64,000 bases of DNA from Ypsolopha sequella. Taxonomy: Eukaryota; Arthropoda; Insecta; Lepidoptera; Ypsolophidae. The translations under genes were made by a program, and so were the position numbers. This document shows positions 22,645 to 34,700 of this stretch, piece after piece; the stretch's first letter is position 1; the number at the start of each line of letters is the position of its first letter. The notes beneath the pieces were generated by a model. The model was not told the DNA's origin. It saw nothing but the letters and a program-made list of their open reading frames with translations, and made no database searches. The DNA is taken from assembly GCA_934047225.1 (NCBI GenBank), contig OW203997.1:1226417-1290416 (forward strand), read 5' to 3'.

Positions 22645-24396
22645 CTTGGGATAAATCGCCAAGTGTTTAAAATATAGAAATTTATTTGTATCATAGTTTG
22701 AAATGTTCAGGTCCCTTTACGCAAAATGAAAAAACAAAACTCTTTTAGGATTAATTTGTTGTTCCTATGTTTGTCTGTTTTTCCGTTTGTCTAGGCAATT
22801 TTTCTGGGTAAAATCAATAAATGCTAATATTTACAGTCCTGTAAAATATACATATTATAACGTTTTTATGGCCTTTTAAGAGATCAACACTTGACATAAT
22901 ATTTTGCATTTGAAAGAAAGCACAGAAAGAAACTGTAGAACAAATAATGTAAAAAATATAAAACCATATCTTTCTATTCTAAAGGGATTAATAATTTACT
23001 GTTTGTTCAATGTGGCGATAGCTTTGTTTATTATTATTTTTTTCTTTGTTACAAAGATAACAAATATTTTCATACAAGGTTTTCCTTAAGGGCTATTTCT
23101 CCGAATTTGTAACAAAATATTAAGAAATAATTATAACGGTAAAGTACAACTTTTAGCTAAGACAATTTATTGTTAAAAGTTTGCTATATGCATAAACATA
23201 TTTTAATGATATTATGGTATCTTCAAAATAATTAGGTTTTTCATAAGCGTGATATCAGATTATTTAAGAAATTTACGGCTGGTATCACGACGACGGATAA
23301 GCCAATTATTTTATTACTATTGTAATATCATTAAAAATATGTTAATGCATACAGCAGACTTTTAACTATAAGTTTTCTTAACTAAAAGTTGTATTTTTAC
23401 TTATTGAAATTGTATTTCTCATCAAGAAGTGCAAGATGACAAGATATTCAAAATAAGTTAATTGAATTTGTGAAATGGTTTCAGGTCAAAACAGTTTTCC
23501 ATGAAACGGTAATTGTTTGTACTTAGCAAAGTGTGTAAACTTAGTCATCTTAACATGAACGACGCCTGTATTTCTCTCTTTTTTATTTCCAGTATAGATA
23601 AAAATATACAAACTTGTTAAACTTTGCGTAAAAACGAGGCAATATTGACGATATCCTGACAGCTATTATGATGGTGTTTTATGAAATTTTGCTTTTTGGG
23701 CTATATAGAGACGTAGTTAGATGTCACTAGAATATACTCATGAAAAAAGATATGAAGAAAATAAGCTGTAGACTTCACATTCGGTTTATACCTATTGTAT
23801 GAATTTTAAGAAAAATACAGGGGTAAAGGGACCTCTTAAGGAAAACCTTGTATTAAACTATTTGTTATCTTAGTAAAAAATAATTCAAGGAAAAAAATAA
23901 ACAAAGCTATCGCCACATTGAACAGTAGATAATTAATCCCTTTAGAATAGAACAACATGGTTTTCATATTTTTTACATTATTTGTTCAACAATTCCTTTC
24001 AGTGTTGACTTTTAAATGCAAAATATTATCTCAAGTGTTCATCCCTACATTTTCATAGTGAGAAAATTTGTATGAAAAACTAAAAAAAAAAAAACCGTAA
24101 AAACCTAAAACGTAATATAAATAAAAACGTCAAAAGTATGTTTTTACAGCTCTATATAGGGCCGTTTATATTGGTATTTATTAATTTTACCCAGAAAAAA
24201 TTGTCTAGACAAACGGACAGACAGACAAATATAGGGATAACAAATTAATCCTAAAAGAGTTTCATTGTTTTCATTTTGCGTAACAGAACCTGAACATGTA
24301 CCGACAGGATTATCTACGATCTAATAATTTTGCCATGCACTGTAATTATTTCAAAATAAATTTCTATATTTTAAATGCTTGGCGATTTATCCCAAG
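22645..24396. mobile_element. Nested foldback element in palindrome 2 left arm
   Basis: Tips are CTTGGGATAAATCGCCAAG and its reverse, themselves a hairpin. Arms of several hundred bp (22645-23090 against 23840-24396) pair with moderate divergence, and a further inner palindrome (about 23130-23225 against 23310-23400) sits at its centre. No transposase. A copy lies in the right arm at about 44389-46112. Confidence 0.75.
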
Positions 24397-25850
24397 TAAG
24401 TGTACCTACATAATTTGCAAAAAACTTCACTTATTGGACCTGAAATGGTGAGCCAATACTAGAGGGTAATTTCACGAAAAGGTCATTGACCTTTGTTACA
24501 GATCTCAGTAAGTATAAGTAAATTAATTTGGGTTTCAATAACGATCACAAAATTATTCTTTTAAAGTAACATATATTATTTTCCCGCATAAAAGTATGAA
24601 TTCAATCCAAATTCATTCAGTTTAGTTGTTATGACTATGGCACGATGTAGCTAAATGACTCATACGCATATTTTGTTGAGTTTTTAACGGCAGGAATATG
24701 ATGCTCCTCGAAATATTACTTTATAAAATTAATTTCAATGTGTTTTGAAGTAGTTTTGGGAGATATTTATAGCTTGCAAAAAAGGGCACAGGTTCCACGT
24801 CTTACGGGCGCCAACGCTAGGCGTAGACTGACAATATCTTGCTGCCGCTGACTGCATCAGTGGATTTACGTAGTTTTGGAAAAAGGGGGTGCTTTTTTTG
24901 ACCCGAATAACGTGGTATTTGGAAAATGAATAAATATCATTCACACTAATTTTATTTAAAAAAAACCAACAAAATCGCGAAAACGATACCTGAAACAAAA
25001 TCGATAAGAAGTGTGCAATAGAGGGTTACAAAAAAATTCATTGACAGTACAAATATGAATCGATTAACGTGGTTTGTGGAAAATGAATACCTTAAAGTTC
25101 AACCAAAAACATGTATTTTTTTTATGGCTATACGTAACCTAATTATTGCAACAAAATCATCCGAAAGCTGACATTTTATTTCTGTTTGTATTTTCGTTCC
25201 CCTTAACTAATTACTCAGTGGTCCAGAACCGGCGAAAACACACTACTACTGTCAACCAGCGGCATCCACGGGCCATTATACCAGGTGAATTTTTGATCAT
25301 CGTCCAAATTCATACTGGTGACTTGGTAAGTGATCAGTATCATGGATCAATAACAATTTTGGTGAAATTCGTAAAATGAAATTTCGACTCCCCATAGTGA
25401 TTCACTCGGGAGTGGAACTGAATTTCTATGGGAAGCCGAAATTTCAATTTACGAATTTCACAAAAATTGTTACTGATCCAAAATACTGATCACTTATTAA
25501 GCCTCCAGTATAAATTTGGACGATGATCAAAAAGTCACCTTGTATACAATGTGTAACAGAAAGGTGTAACCATATTTGAAGAGCTTATTCAGTAAATGGT
25601 ATAGAACAACTTTTACCATGGAAAAAACCCTGTATCTTGAAAAAAAAAATAACTATTTCATAGAAAATGCAATACCGCTCGGCTGAAATGTATGGAAGGG
25701 CAGATTATTTTTTTGGGTTTGGCTCCATAGTAAAAGTTGTTCTATACCATTGACTTCAAATAAGCTCTTCAAATATGGTTACACCTTTCTGTTACACCTT
25801 GTATAACATATTTATTGGAGCGAAATAAAAATTGTTTTGTTTTGTAGGGT
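24397..25850. other. Unassigned part of palindrome 2 left arm
   Basis: No supported gene. From about 25270 to 25850 short inverted motifs occur (ATTTCGACTCCCCATAG against CTATGGGAAGCCGAAATTTC, and TGGTTACACCTTTCTGTTAC near 25780 against 25560), consistent with an old foldback MITE; related sequence is seen at 49380-49430 and 51500-51600. Confidence 0.5.
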
Positions 25851-25994
25851 TCCCTAGACTAAGGGTGCCAAACTGGAACCTATTACTAGTTTCCGCTGCC
25901 TGTCCGTCTGTCACAGTGGTCTACAGCTTCTACCGTTATAGGTAGCCAATTTTTTTTTTACAGAATAGCGTCTATCACCACTGCAAATAATAAT

Positions 25995-26330
25995 AAAAAA
26001 ACCGGCCAAGTGCGAGTCGGAATCGCGCACGAAGGGTTCCGTACCATTATCCATAAAAACGGCAAAAAAAACATGTCTGTTGTATGGGAGCCCCCTTAAA
26101 TATTTATTTTATTCTGTTTTTTAGTATTTGTTGTTATAGCGGCAACAGAAATACATCATCTGTGAACATTTCAACTGTCTAACTATCACGGTTCATGAGA
26201 AACAGCCTGGTGACAGACGGACAGCGGAGTCTTAGTAATAGGGTCCCGTTGGTTACCCTTTGGGTACGGAACCCCAAAAAAATAACCGGACAATTGCGAG
26301 TCAGAGTCGCGAGCTTAGGGTTCCGTATTT
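25995..26330. repeat. Dispersed repeat of likely lepidopteran type, left arm copy
   Basis: CGGCCAAGTGCGAGTCGG at about 26000, GGGTTCCGTA at 26034, GTGACAGACGGACAGCGGAG at 26211 and a second inverted set to 26325. Mirrored at about 42459-42794. Such sequence is abundant in moth and butterfly genomes as far as I recall. Confidence 0.65.
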
Positions 26331-26472
26331 CAGTCAGAAAAATGGTATTTAATATTTTTCCCATAACATAAAACAAAAACAGTCATAAAACAAAACAAAA
26401 ACAATTGATCGATTGATTTAACAAAATAAAATAATTGATTATACCAGTTATCTAAAAAGTTATATAAGTATA

Positions 26473-27258
26473 TATCGCGGTTACATTTAGTTATGTTTAT
26501 ATCGTGGTTACATTTAGTTATGTTTATATCGTGGTTACATTTAGTTATGTTTATATCGTGGTTACATTTAGTTATGTTTATATCGCGGTTACATTTAGTT
26601 GTGTTTATACCGTGGTTACATTTAGTTATGTTTATATCGTGGTTACATTTAGTTATGTTTATATCGTGGTTACATTTAGTTATGTTTATATCGCGGTTAT
26701 ATTTAGTTATGTTTATATCGTGGTTACATTTAGTTATGTTTATATCGTGGTTACATTTAGTTATGTTTATATCGTGGTTACATTTAGTTATGTTTATATC
26801 GTGGTTACATTTAGTTATGTTTATATCGTGGTTACATTTAGTTATGTTTATATCGTGGTTACATTTAGTTATGTTTATATCGTGGTTACATTTAGTTATG
26901 TTTATGTCGTGGTTACATTTAGTTATGTTTATATCGCGGTTACATTTAGTTATGTTTATATCGTGGTTACATTTAGTTATGTTTATATCGTGGTTACATT
27001 TAGTTATGTTTATATCGCGGTTACATTTAGTTATGTATATATCGTGGTTATATTTAGTTATGTTTATATCGTGGTTACATTTAGTTATGTTTATATCGCG
27101 GTTATATTTAGTTATGTTTATATCGCGGTTATATTTAGTTATGTTTATATCGTGGTTACATTTAGTTATGTTTATATCGTGGTTATATTTAGTTATGTTT
27201 ATATCGTGGTTACATTTAGTTATGTTTATATCGTGGTTACATTTAGTTATGTTTATAT
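26473..27258. repeat. 27-bp minisatellite, first block, palindrome 2 left arm
   Basis: About 29 copies of a 27-bp unit containing GTTTATATCGTGGTTACATT. The unit length is a multiple of three and lacks stops in several frames, giving long meaningless open frames. It continues at 28986 after an inserted element. Confidence 0.97.
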
Positions 27259-28985
27259 TAGAAATGAAACGGATATCCGATTACTATCCGGTATCCGGCC
27301 TATTCGGCCATATTTTTGGTATCCGGTATCCGGCCGGATAGTAGCCAGTATCAGATACCGGATACTTAACTCAGCATAATAAAGTCGTTTAAATCACAAA
27401 ATAAATTGATTGTATCAATAATTGAATAATCCAAATTCACATAAAGTGAATAAGAGTTGAGATAAACATAAATACAAGCTTTACAGCAATTGTTGGGAAT
27501 AAACGTTTGTGTTTTTCTTCATACATTACACCAGCTTCTTTTGCCCTCACAATATACCGAATGTAACTCAACAGGTCATAAAAACACATGGTCTAAGAAT
27601 TATACTGAACAAGTTTTCCAAAGAAACATACTTGTGGAAATGAAAAAATATTTTCATGTTTTTTTATTCATTTTAAAAACCTATTGTGAATTTTAAAAGG
27701 GCACTGGGCGGGCAGGTTCCATTTTTTCAATATTTGGGATTTTTTTCAGTATGAACAGTAGATTACGCGGTTTCCTAGATGCCTGTCCATTTATGATGAT
27801 GATGATGATGATGATGTCCTCCTCATCGTAGTCCGACGACGGCGACCTCATGATTTGATGGACTTCTACGGCGATGAGCGCGAATATGACTCGTGAAACC
27901 CAGCTTGGTTCTAAAAGTCCGATTACAGCGACCGCAGTGTAGATCACCGCGACCGTTGTACGTGTATGTGTATGTGGGCTTCGGACGAGTCTTGCGCTGC
28001 TGCCGGTTGGAGTCAAGGGTCTCGAGTCTGGTTTCCTCGAACTCCTTTACACGATTATGGATGACCGAGCGCCACCCAATGCGCTCGCGAGCAGCTTCCT
28101 CTCAACTGCCAGGCGGAATGCCATAGGCGGTTAGATGCCTTTTCAGGACATCTTTATAACGAAGATGCTGTCCACCGGCTTTTCGCGCTCCGTATGACAG
28201 CTGAGAGTAAAAGACTTCTTTGGGCAGTCTCGCATCTTCCATGCGTACCACATGACCGCACCACCTAAGCTGAGATTTCATCAGCATTGCTTCCATGCCG
28301 TGCATTTGTGTCCGCCTCAGAACTTCCGTATTTGGAACACGGTCCTGCCAGGTTATCCTCAGGATGTTACGAAGGCACCTCATGTGGAAAGCATCCAGTT
28401 TTTTAACGTTTTTGCTATAGAGGCACCATGTTTCGGAGGCATATAGTAATATAGGCAGGACAATTGCCTTATAGACGGCCAGCTTCGTCTTCAGTTTTAG
28501 GTCGTGCGATTTCCAGACTCTGTCATTGAGTTTGCCAAAGGCGGAAGCGGCTCTTGCAATCCGCACCGGAATCTCAGTGTCCAGACGGTTGTCATTTCTG
28601 ATCTCAGTTCCAAGGTAGCGGAAGTGAGATACCACGTCTAAGACACAGTATACATATACAGTATACACCGCTGCAAGGAGACAAAATATGCAAATTTATG
28701 AATTTCGTTAAGATCGGAAAATGGTTTCGCGTTTGCAGACCAGCATTTGTATGATGTGGTACGAAATTTACATTTAAAAATGATCATCATTTAGAAAATG
28801 CACAAATAATCTCGCCCAGTTGCACCCGCACACACCTTGGTGCGTAATGTTTAGACTTGCTCAATTAGTGCGAAACGCATATCTTGAGCCGGATATTCGG
28901 TCCGAATATCCGGCTATCCGGCCGAGTGTCTCGCCGGATATCCGGTATCCGGTATCCGGCCAAATCACTATCCGTTTCATCTCTA
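27259..28985. mobile_element. hAT-like insertion splitting the 27-bp minisatellite
   Basis: Ends TAGAAATGAAACGGATA and, in reverse complement at the right, TAGAGATGAAACGGATA, followed inside by CCGGTATCCGG-rich subterminal repeats. The 8 bases GTTTATAT flank both sides (27251-27258, 28986-28993) and occur once in an uninterrupted unit, so this is a true 8-bp duplication as in hAT elements. No transposase remains; the interior carries an RTE LINE fragment. A copy is at 39777-41503. Confidence 0.85.
27779..28668 (-). pseudogene. RTE-like LINE 3' fragment, left arm copy
   Basis: Reads (minus strand) FRYLGTEIRNDNRLDTEI, YKAIVLPILLYASETW, MRCLRNILRITWQDRVPNTE, LRWCGHVVRMED, then a stop after GIPPGS. 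The same frame then continues to a C2H2 finger (LHCGRCNRTFRTKLGFTSHI) and ends in an ATC/GAT triplet repeat at about 27795, the usual RTE-type tail. Catalytic RT motifs are missing. It lies inside the hAT-like element. Confidence 0.85.
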
Positions 28986-29577
28986 GTTTATATCGTGGTT
29001 ACATTTAGTTATGTTTATATCGTGGTTACATTTAGTTATGTTTATATCGTGGTTACATTTAGTTATGTTTATATCGTGGTTACATTTAGTTATGTTTATA
29101 TCGTGGTTACATTTAGTTATATTTATATCGCGGTTATATTTAGTTATGTTTATATCGTGGTTACATTTAGTTATGTTTATATCGTGGTTATATTTAGTTA
29201 TGTTTATATCGTGGTTACATTTAGTTATGTTTATATCGTAGTTACATTTAGTTATGTTTATGTCGCGGTTACATTTAGTTGTGTTTATACCGTGGTTACA
29301 TTTAGTTATGTTTATATCGTGGTTACATTTAGTTATGTTTATATCGTGGTTACATTTAGTTATGTTTATATCGCGGTTATATTTAGTTATGTTTATATCG
29401 TGGTTACATTTAGTTATGTTTATACCGTGGTTACATTAAGTTATGTTTATATCGTGGTTACATTTAGTTATGTTTATATCGCGGTTACATTTAGTTATGT
29501 TTATATCGTGGTTACATTTAGTTATGTTTATATCGCGGTTACATTTAGTTATGTTTATACCGTGGTTACATTTGTAG
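28986..29577. repeat. 27-bp minisatellite, second block, left arm
   Basis: About 22 copies of the same 27-bp unit as at 26473, restored after the hAT-like insertion. A few units vary (for example CGCGG for CGTGG, ACCGTGG). Confidence 0.97.
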
Positions 29578-30312
29578 TTATGTTATATTGCGGTTTTTAG
29601 ATAGTTCAGAATGAAAAATGTCTGCACACACAAATATGTACCACCAAATATAGTTATCATGCAGTGGTTGCGAACCATGCGGACCACACCAAATTGGTTC
29701 ACGGGGTACCGGTTGCCGACCCCTGCTCTAGACACTTGGTGAACGATAGCTAGGCCGAAAAAAGTAAGACGTTAAAGTAAGAAAAAAGTAATAAAGTTTA
29801 TAGCACACCGTGCGTAAAATGACCACTTTACGCACGCTGCGCGTGCGTATAGTCGGCATTTTCCGCACTTGTGCTATAAAAAATTATACGAAACTCGTGC
29901 GAGAAACTTTTTCTCGACTCGTGTGATTGCAGCACTCGCCTTCGGCTCGTGCCGCAAACTCACACTCGTCAGAAAACGTTTCATCGCTCTCGTATCGTAA
30001 TGTACTATTATCAATACCATTTTTTTTATTAGTTTGTGCATGTTTATTCCACAGTAATTAGACTAATGTTTTGTCTGTTCGTTTGCTGTTTCCATTGAGT
30101 AATCGTTTATAATTATAATCGTATATATACTGTTATTATTTGAACTATTAATAACTCAAGTTATAACTTTTGCATTCATTGATCCTATAAACTTTAATTT
30201 TATAGGTTTCATTTACTTAGTTATTTACATTCTTTGGTCTTAACTTTAATTACCCAAACAATGAGATACGACGATACGATAAAACAGCGACGATATGTCG
30301 CCGAAGATCAGC
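29578..30312. other. Mixed short repeats in palindrome 2 left arm
   Basis: No gene. Contains an inverted segment ending in CCGACCCCTGCTCTAGA (about 29690-29733), typical of hAT-derived MITE ends, then stem-forming sequence with CGTGCGTAAAATGACCACTT around 29810-29870 and a long series of imperfect palindromes to 30000. Confidence 0.5.
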
Positions 30313-30472
30313 GGGTCTACCGCGTAATTCTGATTTTCATCAACATCAACTTGAGATTGAAATTCAACGCGTGCAAAAGAGATGGCATGTTAGGCGGGCG
30401 TCGTCGCACGCACGTCAAATTTCAATCTCAAGTTGATGTTGATGAAAATCAGAATTACGCGGTAGACCCACT
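30313..30472. mobile_element. Short hairpin MITE
   Basis: Arms of about 58 bp (beginning GGGTCTACCGCGTAATTCTG in reverse complement at the right end) pair around a short GC-rich loop. Open frames crossing it are chance. Confidence 0.7.
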
Positions 30473-30558
30473 GCCCTGGCAGATAGAGTGTCGGCTTTAC
30501 TCCGCTTCCCAAATTTATTTATATGAAAACATAGCACATCCCTCCTCGCGCCGCTTCC

Positions 30559-30872
30559 AAGGCTTGGTGAGCAACATTCTAAGGAAACCAGAAATAAGTA
30601 TAATATATATATATCTTGGCCAGAGAATCAGTCTGGCCATTCAAAGAGGAAACGCTGCCAGCCTTCTAGGTACCCTTCCACATGACGGTGGCGATCTAGA
30701 TAGGATTTTTTATTTAGTTTAGTTTATTTTTATAAAGTATAGGTTTTATAAGGGTTTTATTTAGGTAAGTGTTTTGTTTTAGTTAAGTTTTATTTTGTAG
30801 GTAGACTTTTAAGTGTTTGATTGTTATGTATATTTAATAAAATTACATTAATTGTGAAGTATAAACTGGCTT
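30559..30872 (+). mobile_element. LINE tail inserted in another LINE
   Basis: AAGGCTTGGTGAGCAACATT at 30559 belongs to the Jockey-like LINE seen at 3360. It breaks at AAGTATA and resumes after a second AAGTATA at about 30858. Between lies the end of a different LINE (C-terminus AIQRGNAASLLGTLPHDG, then a UTR). The 7-base duplication marks a normal LINE insertion. Mirrored in the right arm. Confidence 0.75.
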
Positions 30873-31050
30873 AATAATATGTCCAAATATTCATTTATTT
30901 CATAATATGCCTTTTTCAGTAGGCCCTGCTTAATATACTGTTTAAACTTATTCTCTGACAAAGTAAGGACCTCTTTTGGAAGTTTATTGTAAAATCTTAT
31001 ACCATGTCCTGCGAAAGAGGTACTCACTTTGGCGAATCTGATTTTTGGAA
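30873..31050 (-). pseudogene. Loop of palindrome 2: Jockey-like LINE RT C-terminal fragment
   Basis: Unpaired 178-bp loop between the arms. On the minus strand, together with the first bases of the right arm, it reads KLAFPKIRFAKVSTSF and LPKEVLTLSENKFKQYIKQG, the same family as the LINE at 2970-3632. The right side is a continuous LINE; the left arm joins in the middle of it at CTGGCTT. Confidence 0.85.
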
Positions 31051-31158
31051 AAGCCAGTTTATACTTCACAATTAATGTAATTTTATTAAATATACATAAC
31101 AATCAAACACTTAAAAGTCTACCTACAAAATAAAACTTAACTAAAACAAAACACTTAC
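31051..31158. repeat. Palindrome 2 right arm, first part before the retrotransposon
   Basis: Reverse complement of 30765-30872. Cut off at CTTAC (31154-31158) by the BEL/Pao insertion and continued at 37995. Confidence 0.95.
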
Positions 31159-31623
31159 TGAGCACGCGATATGACGGCAGTGCTTTGTATCACCATAGGT
31201 TTTAAAAATAGCGGGAAGTGAAGAGAAATAATTACTAAGATGAAAGATCTGACCTTGGGAAGGAGCTGCATGCACCACAAACCACGCTTCGCCTGAGCCA
31301 CCAAGTCTCTGGTGTTCTCCAAGATGGTTTTCTTCTTCCTCTTCGTGCCTGGTTGCGCTCTTCTCGGCTAATCTTCTTCGTAATAGTAATAGATGAAAAT
31401 GAGGCGCACAGCGGGTGCGATCTCAAAATGGCGGGCGGTAGGGTCGAGGTAGGACCTAGTCGAATGACAATCAGCGTATACCTCCGGCGTGAAAGGCTTC
31501 TGATTGACGACTGATTGATTTGCGTCCAAAACTAAGCGGGTGGAGATGCAGCGAAAATGACAGTTGAAAATATTAATTCACAACTACCCCGCAGTATGAG
31601 AGCCACAAGAAGTGGCGCGAACA
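31159..31623 (-). repeat. 3' LTR of the BEL/Pao element
   Basis: Runs TGAGCACGCG to GGCGCGAACA on the plus strand. It lies next to a purine-rich tract on the minus strand (GCCGGGGGCAAA just before the LTR), the expected polypurine tract. Confidence 0.95.
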
Positions 31624-31723
31624 TTTGCCCCCGGCGTTAAAACCATTGGTTTTAAAATAAGAATAGAAAAGTAAAAATAAGACAGAGAATAACGAAATTT
31701 TGAAGCGGGGGCAAAGAAAGGAG

Positions 31724-34700
31724 TTATTGAGATGGGAGAGGGCAAAGACGCACGACAGGTCGTTTGTAAACACCTGTCGTCGTTTTGACAGAAGCTACCC
31801 TAATGACATTATCTTTGCCAGGGTATACAGCTACAATAACACCGAGCGGCCATTGAAGCGGTGGAGTGTTATCGGTAACTACAACGACAACAGATCCAAT
31901 TTTGATTGGGTTGGAAGGTGTATTCCATTTTCCTCTAGACTGGAGAAGATGGAGATAATCATTCTTCCATCGCCTTGCGAACGATTCTACCATTTGATCA
32001 AGCAACGCGTAGCGACGTAATAAATTAACTGGCTCATCAGCCACCTTACAAGCGGGTAATTCTTTTAAAGGAGTTGACATCAGAAAATGTGCAGGAGTTA
32101 ACGCGCTAAGTTCAGATGGATCTTCACTCAGCAGCGTAAGCGGACGAGAATTTATGACACATTCTATTTGCGTAACTACAGTTAATAATTCTTCGTAGGT
32201 CAACAGTTGAGTACCTACTACTCTATGCAAATGCGTCTTAAATCCTTTGACATATATCTCATAATGTCCCCCAAAATGTGGGCTACGTGGAATATTAAAT
32301 TTCCATTGTATTCTATGATCGGCAAGTTCATTCGCGAAAGACGTTTTAAATTCTTCGGAGTTTGTCAAATTGTAAATTTCTGAGAGGGCATTTCTAGCGC
32401 CTACAAAGTTCGTAGCATTATCTGAATATACGAAAGACACTGCTCCACGTCTAGATAAAAAACGTTTGAACGCGGAAAGAAAAGTGTTCGTGCTAAGATC
32501 AGTTGCCAATTCAACGTGAACTGCACGAGTCACCAGGCATACAAATATGCAGAGGTAACATTTGACGGGACGGACTCCACGTTTTCGATACGGAGTGATA
32601 CTGATAGGACCACAATAATCCACAGCGCAGTGGACAAAAGCTTTAGCCTCATTAACGCGGCATGATGGTAAATCTGCCATGAAAGGGAAGGTTTGTCTCG
32701 GCTTCGCCTTAAAACAATAATTGCAGCTATGTATTACGCGACGAACAATATTTCGACAGGAAAGTATCCAAAATTTTTGGCGGATTATTGACATTAAAGC
32801 CACTGGTCCAGTGTGACAATTTTTGCGATGATAATGAATGATAATCAATTCGACAATATGATTTTTACGAGGTAACAACACAGGGTGTTGTTGATCGAAC
32901 GTCATGTCTGTGTTGCGAAGTCGACCACCAACGCGTAACAATCCATTTTTATCTAAAAATGGCGATAGTCGATTTAAAGCGGGAGAACAAAGTTTATTTG
33001 ACTTTAATCTTTTTATTTCATCAAGAAAATAAAATGCTTGAAGAGCTTTAATCAATGCAACTTCAGCGAAATCCATATCGGTAGCGGTAAAAATATTAGA
33101 GCGCGGTAAAATACGTAAAAATCGGTAGATGTAAATGATTGTGTGTAAAAGCACAAGCCATGACGAAATCCTTTCCGAAAGAGAAAGAAGTGGATGCGGT
33201 TCTTCATTACTAAAAGCGGGAAGAGAAATTGTTTTTGATTCCGGCAAGTTTTCTTCAATAGAAGCTGATTCTATTGTTTTGATTGGCCACTCTTTAGCGT
33301 CCAGATAAAGCCAAGCAGGTCCAGTGAACCAGAGCGGGTGACTCATCAACTGCGTGGGAGTGAGACCACGGGAAAGACAGTCGCTCGGGTTTTGAGAACC
33401 AGCTGTATGGTAAAAACATTCAGCGGGAATAGCGGATATTATTTTTGTTATACGCGTCGCGACAAAGGTTTTAAACCTGTGCGGTGAGGAATGTATCCAG
33501 TGTAAAGTTACCATAGAATCGGTAAAACAGTAAATACGTTCAATATTGTGACGTATTTTATAAGCGTCAACTACACGACGAGTTAATTTCGACATGAGTA
33601 ACGAGGCACAAAGCTCAAGGCGGGCGACACTGACGGTCTTGAGCGGACAGACTTTTGACTTTGCGCATACCAGCCGAATGCTAGTGCAAGTGTCTGAGTC
33701 ATCTTGTACTCTAATATATACGACACATCCGTATCCACGTTCACTTGCGTCTGCAAATGATATTATCGAAATTTTCGAATTTTGGAACACGTCTAAGTGG
33801 CGTTTAATACGTAAATCCCGCAAAACAGGTAGCTCCTTCAAATAGTTTTGCCAAATCTGCGCAATATCAGAGGGTAGTGTTTCATCCCAGTCTAATTTTA
33901 AAATACAGATTTTCTGCAAGAGTAATTTTGCGTACAAGATCACAGGAGCGGTAAAGCCGAGGACGTCGTACTGACGTGCTATCACGGACAAAACATTGCG
34001 TTTAGTACATGGGCGACTATCTAGCGATACAGTAAAAGAGAACTCGTCAGAATCAGGCGACCACTGTAAGCCAAGAACTTTAAGAGTTTGAGTTTGTTCT
34101 TCAAAATTCTTACTAGAATTTAAGCGGTGAGTATCAGGCAGTGTATCAAGTAACTGTTGACAGTTACTAGACCACTTGACGAGCTCAAAGCCACCGGCCT
34201 TAAGCAATCCTACCAGCTCATCTCTGAGCTGTAAGGAGCCCTGCACGGTGGGCGTGCTATAGCAGATGTCGTCCATGTAACAGTTTCGTGCGGCTACAGT
34301 AGCGGCGAGCGGGTACGCTGAACTCCCATCCTCACAGAGTTTCCTGACTACTCTCATCGCAAGGAAAGGGCTACTACGTAGTCCAAAGCAGACGCGATTG
34401 AACTGATAAGCGATAAGCGGTGAACACGTGTCAAAGCGGTATAAAAACTTTTGAAATTTGCGATCATCGGCGTTAACCAAAACTTGTAAGAACATTTGTT
34501 TGATATCCGAGGTAAAAGCGATTTCATACAAGCGGAAGTCAAGTAAAATTAAAAACAAATCGTTTTGCAAATTAGCACCTGTGTGCAGCGTGTCATTTAA
34601 TGAGACACGAGTACCATCAGCGGAGTCAGTCTTAGTACTGGCATTCATACAAATACGCACCTTTGTCGTTGATTTATCAACACGCACTACGGGATGATGC

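Larger units (their letters stand above)
22604..30872. repeat. Palindrome 2, left arm
   Basis: About 8.27 kb that is the reverse complement of 31051-31158 plus 37995-46153. The tip reads CTTCCAAGGGAAATCG on the left and mirrors at 46153. Paired positions sum to 68757-68789 (BEL/Pao included); the shifts are small indels and one minisatellite unit. The arm is a mosaic of older mobile elements, so this is a segmental inverted duplication, not one simple transposon. TACCA occurs 2 bases outside each tip, a possible but weak target duplication. Confidence 0.9.

Noticed and set aside
26493..27379. Long open frames in the 27-bp arrays (also 28884-29600, 39164-39751 and 41383-42296)
   Set aside because: The period is a multiple of three, so open frames arise automatically in several frames; there is no flanking coding homology or splice support.
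30234..30722. 162-codon frame in palindrome 2 and its mirror at 38042-38530
   Set aside because: It runs through a hairpin MITE and the tails of two LINEs; only its last 30 residues resemble a LINE protein end.
31159..31723. Envelope-like gene after gag-pol in the BEL/Pao element
   Set aside because: Only about 100 bp lie between the stop codon and the 3' LTR.
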